Position numbers and translations under genes: made by a program
Source of the DNA: Lachnospiraceae bacterium
GTDB taxonomy: Bacteria > Bacillota_A > Clostridia > Lachnospirales > Lachnospiraceae
NCBI GenBank assembly: GCA_028694115.1
Contig: JAQUUB010000081.1
Location: 1 to 19,957, forward strand
DNA: 19,957 bases
Reading direction: 5' to 3'
Notes under the pieces: model-generated
Database searches by the model: none
What the model was told of the DNA's origin: nothing
Seen by the model: the letters and a program-made list of their open reading frames with translations, nothing else
Part shown: positions 1-6,466 of the stretch, piece after piece
How the letters are laid out: the number at the start of each line of letters is the position of its first letter
Numbering within the stretch: position 1 is the stretch's first letter

Positions 1-1
1 T

Positions 2-103
2 TATGAACGTCTGCTTAATAAACGATATTTGAAAGCAGGCAAGCGCACAATATACACTTCTTTCGAAGAGAACAATACACTTTGTGCGACTTGCTATGAT
101 TAA
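2..103 (+). CDS. C-terminal tail of an unidentified protein, cut by the left window edge
   Basis: The frame is open from base 2 to a TAA at 101-103 and gives 33 residues ending NNTLCATCYD. I do not recognise the family. The stop overlaps the stop of the convergent chemoreceptor fragment, and a 9-bp perfect hairpin begins at the stop, as expected where two genes converge. Composition (Lys, Arg, Tyr, Asn) is compatible with a real low-GC protein, but 33 codons can stay open by chance, so this is tentative. Confidence 0.3.
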   Translation, partial: YERLLNKRYLKAGKRTIYTSFEENNTLCATCYD

Positions 104-777
104 TCCGTGAGTTTCACGGATTCAGGTGATATTACAGATATCACAATTAATTTAGCTATAATCACTTTGAGTTTCTGCCCTTGTTCTGATTCAATAGCCG
201 TTATTTTAGCATTGATATCATCGGTATAATTGCCCGTACCAACAACCCACTTAAACCCTTCAAATACCTTTGTATAGGAACGCTTGGGCTGATATTCGGT
301 TTCTCCTTCTTTGGTAAAATAATAGTCTTCATAATATCCTTCTGTTACATTTTTTTTGGAGCCTTCTATCATACTTGCTACCATCTTAAAATTGTTGCTA
401 TCCACTGTATCCAGACGATTTTTTCCCTCAGTATCTTTTCCTAATAAAACAACATTATCACCTTCATATGTATCAATCCAGAAATATCCATTTTCTCCAT
501 ATCGTAATTCTCTTATTAAATCGGCAGCAACAACTTGTGCTTCTTCATTTGTATATTCGCCTGCTTCATAAGAAGCATATACCGATCCAATTAATGACAG
601 GGCATTTTCTACTTGTGCTTTAATCAAATTATCATAGTCACTTCTTAAACTCTCTTCCATAGTATTCAGTACCGCTTCATTATTTTGCGCTATGGAATAG
701 ATACTATAACTGCTTACAATAATTGTGACAAAAAATACAAGCACAACCAATAATGTTAATTTTGTTTTTACTTTCAT
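100..777 (-). CDS. Truncated chemoreceptor: sCache_2-like sensor without HAMP or signalling domain
   Basis: A 225-residue protein with an N-terminal membrane helix (about 7-27) followed by an extracellular Cache domain of the sCache_2 type. Recognisable family motifs are GYFWIDT (about 97-103), the YTKVFEGFKWVVGTGNY stretch and the final TDDI. In intact methyl-accepting chemotaxis proteins this domain is followed by a second membrane helix, HAMP and the MCP hairpin. Here the protein enters the second helix (VIIAKLIVISVI) and stops nine residues later, so no cytoplasmic signalling part exists. The start is supported by GGAGG seven bases upstream of the ATG. The product could be a dead remnant or a free-standing sensor; the abrupt end and the palindromic sequence at the 3' end favour truncation. 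The upstream 180 bases are very AT-rich and divergent with the YetF-like gene. Confidence 0.75.
   Translation of the reverse strand: MKVKTKLTLLVVLVFFVTIIVSSYSIYSIAQNNEAVLNTMEESLRSDYDNLIKAQVENALSLIGSVYASYEAGEYTNEEAQVVAADLIRELRYGENGYFWIDTYEGDNVVLLGKDTEGKNRLDTVDSNNFKMVASMIEGSKKNVTEGYYEDYYFTKEGETEYQPKRSYTKVFEGFKWVVGTGNYTDDINAKITAIESEQGQKLKVIIAKLIVISVISPESVKLTD
102..144. terminator. Two consecutive hairpins at the convergent gene ends
   Basis: AATCCGTGA (102-110) pairs perfectly with TCACGGATT (114-122) around a 3-nt loop. GTGATAT (126-132) pairs with ATATCAC (138-144) around a 5-nt loop. Both lie in the last codons of the minus-strand Cache gene and next to the stop of the incoming plus-strand gene. 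Neither is followed by a clear T tract on either strand, so the terminator reading is only moderate. They could also mark the scar where the chemoreceptor was truncated. Confidence 0.3.
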
Positions 778-994
778 ATTTCTTCCTCCATCATAAGTAT
801 TTTTTAGAATTTTTTCTCTTTTAATAATACCTCTTTTTGTGAATAATGTAAATAATATTCTGTTTTTAATATAATTTTTTTGGCTATTTTTACCTAATAA
901 TCCTTTTAATACCTATTTTACGAATATTATAATAAATTTGTTATATTAGGTAATACTAATGCAAAACGAAAACAATCAAATCATGAGGTCAATT
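778..994. promoter_or_regulatory. AT-rich divergent intergenic region
   Basis: This region separates the truncated chemoreceptor from the YetF-like gene and must hold both promoters. A TATAAT occurs at 928-933 on the plus strand, but the hexamer 17 bases upstream (TTTAAT, 905-910) is a poor -35. Because the region is so AT-rich, -10-like strings are expected by chance. The minus-strand gene has a clear GGAGG ribosome site next to its ATG. No other structure is seen. Confidence 0.3.
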
Positions 995-1705
995 ATGCAG
1001 GAAATATTATATATTATAGCTCTTTCTTTAGGTTCATTAATTACATTATTTATTCTAACAAAAATTATGGGATACCGGCAGATGTCCCAACTTAGTATGT
1101 TTGATTATATTAATGGTATTACAATTGGATCCATCGCAGCTGAAATGGCAACTTCATTAGAAGACAATTTTGTACAGCCCCTAACAGCTATGATTGTTTA
1201 TGCTTTATTTGCGACTCTTCTTTCTACATTAAGTGATAAATCCATGAAAGCTCGTAGATTCATTGAAGGAACTCCTATTATTTTATATGATAATGATACT
1301 ATTTATGAAAGTAATTTAAAAAAATCCAGAATAGATATTAATGAATTTCTTGAACAGTGTCGGATCAATGGTTATTTCAATTTATCTAATATTCAAACAG
1401 CAATCCTTGAGAATAATGGAAAAGTGAGTTTTTTACCAAAGGTATCCATTCGTCCAATTAATCCCAATGACTTGAATTTGACCCCTGTCCAGAATACCTT
1501 AGTTGCTAATTTAGTTATTGATGGTAAGGTCATGACAAGAAATCTAGAACATTTTGGCAAAGATCTTAATTGGCTTGAACACCAAATAAAAAAAGAAGGA
1601 TTTCATAAAATTGATGATGTTTTTCTTGCCACTTGCGATTTGAACAATCATTTCCATGCTTATAAAAAAAATAATAAAAAAGAAGATAAAAGTCTCCTAA
1701 TATAA
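995..1705 (+). CDS. YetF/DUF421 family membrane protein
   Basis: About 236 residues. Three N-terminal membrane segments are followed by a hydrophilic cytoplasmic C-terminal domain, the usual DUF421 (YetF/YdfS) plan. The diagnostic stretch sits between helices 1 and 2: MGYRQMSQLSMFDY followed by NGITIGSIAAEMA. The C-terminal domain contains the family-typical segment around QTAILENNGKVSFLP. I chose the ATG at 995 because GAGG lies six bases upstream and because helix 1 then begins at the position usual for the family. An in-frame ATG at 959 (12 extra polar residues) has only a weak AGG site. Some family members are linked to spore or envelope functions in Bacillus, but the biochemical role is not established. 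Its stop overlaps the convergent superoxide dismutase by nine bases. Confidence is high for the family and low for function. Confidence 0.88.
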   Translation: MQEILYIIALSLGSLITLFILTKIMGYRQMSQLSMFDYINGITIGSIAAEMATSLEDNFVQPLTAMIVYALFATLLSTLSDKSMKARRFIEGTPIILYDNDTIYESNLKKSRIDINEFLEQCRINGYFNLSNIQTAILENNGKVSFLPKVSIRPINPNDLNLTPVQNTLVANLVIDGKVMTRNLEHFGKDLNWLEHQIKKEGFHKIDDVFLATCDLNNHFHAYKKNNKKEDKSLLI

Positions 1706-2338
1706 TAAAATTGGACAACCCAAATAGCGTTCTTCTGCTTTTTCCCAGTCTACAACAGAAAACCAATCATCTATATAGTCCACTCGCTTATTGTAATGTT
1801 TTAAATAGTAAGCATGCTCCCATACATCTATCATGAGAATAGACATGACTGGTTTCCCAATCAGTGTTTCCTGATTTTTTGTTGTCATAATTTTCAAGTT
1901 ATGATGACATGTTAAAGCAAGCCAGGCATACCCAGATCCAAACACTGATAATGCTGCTTCTTTAAAGTCATTTTTGAATTCTTCAAAAGATCCATATTCC
2001 TCATTAATTTTTTCTTTTAAGTTTCCCACAGGTTTTCCCAAGGAATCTGGTGTCATCCCATCAAAATAAAATCGGTGGTTATACACCCCTCCTCCATTAT
2101 GACTTACCGTTGTTTGTATTTCTTTTGGCAAGCTATTCACATAATATAGTAATCGCTCTAATGTCCAATAATGATACTCCTTGTATGGTTGTATTGCCTT
2201 ATTTAGATTGTCAATATATGTCTGTAAGTGCTTATCATGATGAAGCGTCATAGTTTTTGTATCAATATAAGGTTCTAATGCTTCATATGCATAAGGTAAA
2301 GGTAAATTCTTGTATTCATAGTGATTATTAAATTCCAT
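1697..2338 (-). CDS. sodA: Superoxide dismutase, Fe/Mn family, Mn-type active site
   Basis: A 213-residue cytosolic enzyme that dismutates superoxide to oxygen and hydrogen peroxide. All four metal ligands of the Fe/Mn family are visible: His33 in the TLHHDKH motif, His88 in VYNHRFYF, and Asp171 and His175 in the DVWEHAYY signature. Gateway Tyr41 is present. At the two positions that separate Mn from Fe enzymes the protein has Gly84 (not Gln) and Gln156 (in KNQET), which is the Mn-type arrangement; cambialistic activity cannot be excluded. AAGGG lies about nine bases upstream of the ATG. The gene is monocistronic and overlaps the convergent YetF-like gene by nine bases at its 3' end. A superoxide dismutase in an otherwise anaerobe-like gene set suggests defence during oxygen exposure. 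No signal peptide is present. Confidence 0.95.
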   Translation of the reverse strand: MEFNNHYEYKNLPLPYAYEALEPYIDTKTMTLHHDKHLQTYIDNLNKAIQPYKEYHYWTLERLLYYVNSLPKEIQTTVSHNGGGVYNHRFYFDGMTPDSLGKPVGNLKEKINEEYGSFEEFKNDFKEAALSVFGSGYAWLALTCHHNLKIMTTKNQETLIGKPVMSILMIDVWEHAYYLKHYNKRVDYIDDWFSVVDWEKAEERYLGCPILLY

Positions 2339-2420
2339 TTATATACCCTTTTATTTTCTTTATTTACCTTATGCATTTAGTCTTAAAAATGATATTTTCT
2401 ATCAGAAAACGACTTACATA

Positions 2421-2449
2421 TTTACAAATTATTGGTAACCCATTATAAT
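2421..2449 (+). promoter_or_regulatory. Sigma-A-type promoter upstream of the soluble chemoreceptor operon
   Basis: TTTACA (2421-2426) and TATAAT (2444-2449) are separated by exactly 17 bases: five of six and six of six consensus matches. Initiation is expected near 2455-2457, only a few bases before the strong hairpin at 2460. It is the best-formed promoter in the window and reads toward the chemoreceptor/EAL pair. It lies back to back with the start region of the superoxide dismutase gene. Confidence 0.6.
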
Positions 2450-2459
2450 TAGATTGTTG

Positions 2460-2510
2460 AACGGGCAACATCTCATCCATCGATGAATGTTGCCCGTTGT
2501 TTTTATTTTA
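2460..2510 (+). terminator. Strong intrinsic terminator-like hairpin in the leader of the chemoreceptor operon
   Basis: AACGGGCAACAT (2460-2471) is perfectly complementary to ATGTTGCCCGTT (2487-2498). The loop has a further five-base pairing, TCATC with GATGA. A T-rich run TTGTTTTTATTTTAT follows directly on the plus strand only, so the element terminates plus-strand transcription. There is no plus-strand gene immediately upstream. The hairpin instead begins about four bases after the predicted start point of the promoter at 2421-2449. It is therefore either a leader attenuator, the whole of a roughly 50-nt RNA, or an orphan terminator left by rearrangement. Confidence 0.7.
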
Positions 2511-2557
2511 TAATCAAATATTAAGGTCAAAAAACGTGTTCAACTATTGAATTGAGT

Positions 2558-2583
2558 GCATGCTCAAAGCATGCGGATAGGAG
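2558..2583 (+). promoter_or_regulatory. Double GCATGC hairpin next to the ribosome binding site AGGAG
   Basis: GCATGC (2558-2563) is repeated at 2569-2574 after a 5-nt loop (TCAAA). Because each copy is self-complementary, the pair can form an RNA hairpin or a dimeric operator. It ends four bases before AGGAG (2579-2583), which itself sits five bases before the ATG at 2589. This ribosome site fixes the chemoreceptor start at 2589 rather than at the in-frame ATG at 2556, which lies just before the first copy and lacks a site. Confidence 0.45.
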
Positions 2584-2588
2584 TAAAT

Positions 2589-4094
2589 ATGATAAAAAAA
2601 TTTAGAAAATCACAGCAACAAGAAAACGTAAATGATGTTTATGATGCCATTCATCAAATGGCTGATGGGAATTTAGATATTCATATTAACGCAACGGATA
2701 TGGAAAATCTAACTCCTGTAATTAATGATATTAATCGTTTGTCCGAAATATTAAATACCTACATATCCGAAATTTCAAAAGTATTGTCTCATTTGTCAAT
2801 TGGTGACTTAACCGTTTCTGTTTCTAAGGATATACCATTTACAGGAAATTTTTATCCAATTAAAATGGGATTAAAAAAAATGGCTGATTCATTAAATTCT
2901 ATTTTCGAAAAATTAGATACTACCATTCAGGAAATAGAATCTATGTTTATAGAATGTACAAAAGAATCAGAATCCGTTTCTCAAAATGCTGTAAAGCAAG
3001 CCGAAGAAATTTCAATTATCAGTGAATTAATGAAAGATCTTCATACTCTGCTTGATCAAAATATGTCTATCGTTAGTTCTTTTTCCGCTAGTATGCATCA
3101 TGCAAAAGCAGAAAGTATGGCAGGGCGCAAAAAAGTGGATGAATTAGTAGATTCCATGACTAAGATGCAAAGTTCTGCCAATGCCATTCAAGAGATTGTT
3201 ACAATGATTAACGATATTTCAAATCAGACCAAACTTTTATCCCTAAATGCATCGATTGAAGCTGCACGCGCTGGTGAATTTGGAAAAGGATTTGCTGTCG
3301 TTGCCGCCGAGATAGGCACTCTAGCCAGTCAATCTTCAAGTGCAGTTCTTAAAACAACATCACTTGTAGAAGAAACTTTACAATGTGTTGAACAAAGCGA
3401 ATCTTTAGCAAAAGAAACCTTTCAAAATTTTCAGAACATTTATGATGCAATCGATGATACAGCACAAAAAAGTATGCAAATTACCGCTTCTTCTGAAAAG
3501 CAAGCTGACAGCATAAAAAATATGTTTGCAATTATTGACCGTCTTTCTGAAATGGGAAATCATAATGCCCAGCTTGCCGAAGAGAGTGTCGCAAGTTTAG
3601 AACAGGTACAAGCTGAAACTGATCAATTAAAGCAATTGCTCTCTGGCTTCATTTTAGAAGGTCAATCAAACCATCTTCTTTTGGATGTTTCAAAGTTAAA
3701 ACAAGCGGCCTTAACCATCATTGACCATTTGAAAGTGAATATATTTGATCCTTCAACGATAAATGAAGTAATTAAGAAGGAGCTAATTGTAGATCATCAT
3801 GTAGAATGTATCTACGTTCTTGATTCTTTGGGAATTCAAGTAAGCGAAACCATTCTGAGTCCATTTTTAAAGCTAACCTCTTCTAAGAATTTTTCACCTT
3901 CTAAGCCAAAATCTGATCACTCTGATAAACGCTATTTTAAAGAAGCTTTGTCAAGGAATGGGGATGTCTTCGAATCTCACGAATATATTTCCTCTGCTAC
4001 TGGTGGTCTATGTAAAACTTATTCAATAATTTGCGAAAAAGATTCTGCAAAACTTGTTTTATGTATTGATATGATGTGCATGTTGCAGAAATAA
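2589..4094 (+). CDS. Soluble methyl-accepting chemotaxis protein with C-terminal Cache/PDC-like sensor domain
   Basis: A 501-residue cytoplasmic chemoreceptor with no membrane helix. The N-terminus (about 25-110) looks like two consecutive HAMP-like units ([10 protein letters not shown] and [10 protein letters not shown] motifs), followed by the MCP coiled-coil hairpin. The hairpin tip is [19 protein letters not shown] at about 217-235. It would bind CheW/CheA and control flagellar rotation. Tip changes from the usual sequence include QTK for QTN and EIG for EVR. After the hairpin comes an unusual extra domain (about 379-500) with YVLDSLG and YISSATGG motifs, homologous to the end of the next gene's product. 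No CheR-binding pentapeptide is seen. The next start is 10 bases downstream, so the two genes are very likely co-transcribed. The start is set by AGGAG at 2579-2583. The MCP assignment is firm; the ligand is unknown. Confidence 0.9.
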   Translation: MIKKFRKSQQQENVNDVYDAIHQMADGNLDIHINATDMENLTPVINDINRLSEILNTYISEISKVLSHLSIGDLTVSVSKDIPFTGNFYPIKMGLKKMADSLNSIFEKLDTTIQEIESMFIECTKESESVSQNAVKQAEEISIISELMKDLHTLLDQNMSIVSSFSASMHHAKAESMAGRKKVDELVDSMTKMQSSANAIQEIVTMINDISNQTKLLSLNASIEAARAGEFGKGFAVVAAEIGTLASQSSSAVLKTTSLVEETLQCVEQSESLAKETFQNFQNIYDAIDDTAQKSMQITASSEKQADSIKNMFAIIDRLSEMGNHNAQLAEESVASLEQVQAETDQLKQLLSGFILEGQSNHLLLDVSKLKQAALTIIDHLKVNIFDPSTINEVIKKELIVDHHVECIYVLDSLGIQVSETILSPFLKLTSSKNFSPSKPKSDHSDKRYFKEALSRNGDVFESHEYISSATGGLCKTYSIICEKDSAKLVLCIDMMCMLQK

Positions 4095-4104
4095 GGGGAG
4101 AACT

Positions 4105-5322
4105 ATGATATCTAAAATAACGGATCATATTTTTGAGACAATACTAATTGAAAATAACCTTTGTATTTTTTATCAACCTATTGTGAGTTTAGATAAAGAA
4201 AAAGTAATCGGTTACGAAGCTCTATTAAGAGTTCAATATGAAAATGAACCCGTCCATATCGAGAATTTGTTTAATTATGCAAGAAAATCAAATCGTGTAA
4301 AAAAACTCGATTATGCTTCGCGCGAATTATCCTTAAATAGTTTTTGTGATGCTCGCAATGATACCATACTTTTTCTTAATTTTGAGGCAAGTTTACTCCA
4401 GGAATATATGAGTAATTCTAATTCAATTCTTTCTTTTATTAAAAGCTTGGGAATTGAATATCAAAGAATTGTAATTGAGATTAATGAAAAAAATATTACA
4501 AACAATGATATCTTACTTGAATTTCTGGAATTATTTCGATCAGAAGGATTCCTAATTGCTCTTGACGATGTAGGAGCTGGCTATTCAAACTTAAACCGCA
4601 TTGCTATTGTAAAACCTGACATTGTAAAAATAGATCGTTTGGTTATTTCAGATATTCATAAAGACTATTATAAAAGTGAAATTGTTCGAGCTATTACTAG
4701 CTTATCTTCAAAAATAGGAGCCATAACACTCGCTGAGGGTGTGGAAACTGAAGAGGAGCTCTGTGCATGCCTTAGCGTAGGGGTGTCTCTTTTTCAGGGA
4801 TACTATTTTTCAAAGGCAATTCCTATGCAGGAATGTCTACATCTAAATTATAAAAATGTTTTTGATATGGTATCTAAAAAATTTAAAATGAACTGTATTG
4901 AAGATATCAAAGAAAGAACAGGTAAAGGGGGCGCTCGAAGAGAAATGCTTAGTGAGATTTCACTCCTTTTAAAGGAAACAAGCACAAATGATTATGAATC
5001 CGTATTACTTCAATATATCAATCAAAAGGATTCGATTGAGTGTGTTTATGTACTTGACATTAATGGAATGCAGTTAACTCCAACCATCTTTAAAGATCGG
5101 GTGCCATTTCGAAATAATTACTTGTTTTCTCCAAGTCTAAAAGAGGATTACCATATTGTTAAGCCTTATTATTATGTTGCCATGCATAAAAAACATGAGG
5201 TTTATATTAGTGAAAAATATATTTCTCTCGCAACTGGTAATTTTTGCGAAACCTATTCTATTACCTGTAAGGATCTATGTGATAATGATTTAATTATCTG
5301 TTTAGATTTTATGGTTTTGTAA
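4105..5322 (+). CDS. EAL-domain c-di-GMP phosphodiesterase with C-terminal Cache/PDC-like sensor domain
   Basis: 405 residues, cytoplasmic. An EAL domain fills about 5-245 and appears catalytically complete: Gln24, Glu38 of the EAL motif, Asn92, Glu125, the Asp154-Asp155 pair in the loop-6 motif DDVGAGYSN, Lys175, Glu211 in AEGVETEEE, and Gln231 in QGYYF. It should hydrolyse c-di-GMP to pGpG, favouring motility over adhesion. Residues about 294-405 form a second domain with motifs YVLDINGMQ and EKYISLATGNFCETYSI. The same motifs occur at the end of the preceding chemoreceptor. The arrangement (EAL then PDC-like domain) resembles Bacillus YkuI, whose C-terminal domain is PAS/PDC-like. GGGGAG follows the upstream stop and precedes the ATG by a few bases, so translation of the pair is probably coupled. 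Highly confident for EAL; the sensor function is inferred. Confidence 0.92.
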   Translation: MISKITDHIFETILIENNLCIFYQPIVSLDKEKVIGYEALLRVQYENEPVHIENLFNYARKSNRVKKLDYASRELSLNSFCDARNDTILFLNFEASLLQEYMSNSNSILSFIKSLGIEYQRIVIEINEKNITNNDILLEFLELFRSEGFLIALDDVGAGYSNLNRIAIVKPDIVKIDRLVISDIHKDYYKSEIVRAITSLSSKIGAITLAEGVETEEELCACLSVGVSLFQGYYFSKAIPMQECLHLNYKNVFDMVSKKFKMNCIEDIKERTGKGGARREMLSEISLLLKETSTNDYESVLLQYINQKDSIECVYVLDINGMQLTPTIFKDRVPFRNNYLFSPSLKEDYHIVKPYYYVAMHKKHEVYISEKYISLATGNFCETYSITCKDLCDNDLIICLDFMVL

Positions 5323-5416
5323 CATTAACATCCAAATGTCTCCTAACAAGTCCCATAATGTATAAATGTTCCAAATTATTCATATAATGATTTGAACTAA
5401 ATAGGCTGGAGTATCT

Positions 5417-6451
5417 ATGGACAAAAGGAAACTTGTTATCACGGACATCATGCCTGACAGTATTCAGCCATATATGTATTCATCAGGCATATACAACTCC
5501 CTCACTAATGACTCTACAAGTAAAAACATAACAAAAAGCGAACAGATAAATGAAAACACTATAAATCCAGATAAACATTTTACGTTTGGCTGGTCCGTTT
5601 TTGATGCATCATTGGAATTTTGGAGTATTATGCAAGAGGGGGTTCTTTCAAAGGCAAAAGAACTTGGAATCGATGTAATCAAGCATGATGAAAAAAGCGA
5701 CTCCATAGAAATGATCACAGGTAGTATCGACTTAATAAAAAAAGGCGTCAATGCTCTACTGATTGCACCGTATAATCCAGAAGGACTCCCATTTATTGTT
5801 GCAGAAGCCGATAAAAATCAAATTCCAGTTGTTGTTTTGGACATTGGTACCGGTGGTGCTAATGTTGCAGTATTTATTGTTTCTGACTCCTTTGGTGGTG
5901 GTATCTATGCTGGTGAATATGCACTGAATTTAATTAAAAAATATTCTATAGAAAGCACAAATGTTGCAATTATTAAAGTCCAGGAGACAGCTAAATTCGC
6001 ATTGTTGCGCGGTCTAGGATTTAAGGGGGTCATGATAGAAAATGGGTATACTGTAGTGGCAGAAGTAACTGCAAATAGTGTGCAATCTCAAGGATATGAA
6101 GCAATGAAGAATATATTAGCCACCTATGCAGATGATTTAGCCGTAGTATTTTGTGAAAATGGACCGATGACTTTAGGTGCTGCACAGGCACTTGATGAAG
6201 CAGGTAAAAAAGGTGAAATCATGCTTATTGGATTTGATTCTGGACCCTCTATTATTGCTGGAATCAAAAATGGTTCCATACAAGGCACCATCGCACAAGA
6301 GCCGTTTCTAATGGGTGAGGTCAGTGTCGAAGTAGCAAATTCGTTATTATTAGGAATCCCTGTAACCTATGATGACAATAAAGAAAAAACAATATTGATG
6401 GAAGTATATTTAATTGATGAAAGTGGTGAAGCATTGAGAAGTATTGGGTAG
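5417..6451 (+). CDS. Periplasmic-binding-protein-like (RbsB/Peripla_BP_4 type) protein lacking a signal peptide
   Basis: 344 residues. From about residue 55 the sequence follows the ribose-binding-protein fold: an opening strand with FTFGWSVFDASLEFW, then GVNALLIAPYNPEGL, IPVVVLDIGTGG, the hinge-side ENGPMTLGAAQALDEAG, and LIGFDSGPSIIAGI followed by a typical ending. Normal family members are exported lipoproteins of sugar ABC transporters or fused to a LacI-type DNA-binding head. Here residues 1-54 are polar, with no signal peptide, lipobox or helix-turn-helix. An in-frame TAG just upstream of the ATG rules out a longer start. TGGAG lies about seven bases before the ATG. No transporter genes are adjacent. 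It sits 94 bases after the EAL gene, where a TATAAT (5383-5388) lacks a good -35, and 12 bases before the subtilase. A cytosolic ligand-binding role beside cytosolic sensors is plausible but unproven. Confidence 0.82.
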   Translation: MDKRKLVITDIMPDSIQPYMYSSGIYNSLTNDSTSKNITKSEQINENTINPDKHFTFGWSVFDASLEFWSIMQEGVLSKAKELGIDVIKHDEKSDSIEMITGSIDLIKKGVNALLIAPYNPEGLPFIVAEADKNQIPVVVLDIGTGGANVAVFIVSDSFGGGIYAGEYALNLIKKYSIESTNVAIIKVQETAKFALLRGLGFKGVMIENGYTVVAEVTANSVQSQGYEAMKNILATYADDLAVVFCENGPMTLGAAQALDEAGKKGEIMLIGFDSGPSIIAGIKNGSIQGTIAQEPFLMGEVSVEVANSLLLGIPVTYDDNKEKTILMEVYLIDESGEALRSIG

Positions 6452-6466
6452 GAGGAAAAATTATTG
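6450..6466 (+). promoter_or_regulatory. AGGAGG ribosome site deciding a TTG start
   Basis: The stop TAG of the binding-protein gene (6449-6451) overlaps a perfect AGGAGG (6450-6455). Eight bases further is TTG (6464-6466), which opens the subtilase frame. No in-frame ATG lies at a suitable distance, so TTG is the likely initiator, and translational coupling of the two genes is expected. Confidence 0.7.

Noticed and set aside
928..933. TATAAT as the YetF-like gene's promoter -10
   Set aside because: No acceptable -35 at 16-18 bases and the surrounding sequence is nearly all A and T, so it is listed only as part of the intergenic region.
959..994. Longer YetF-like start at the ATG at 959
   Set aside because: Weak ribosome site and 12 extra polar residues before the first membrane helix; the ATG at 995 has GAGG and gives the usual family N-terminus.
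2390..2404. TGATATTTTCTATCA palindrome upstream of the superoxide dismutase gene as an operator
   Set aside because: Five-base arms in very AT-rich DNA are expected by chance, it does not match the PerR or Fur boxes, and its position relative to a sod promoter cannot be fixed.
2456..2588. c-di-GMP riboswitch in the leader of the chemoreceptor/EAL operon
   Set aside because: The function of the genes made it attractive, but the conserved GEMM core sequences and paired stems are absent; only the terminator-like hairpin is seen.
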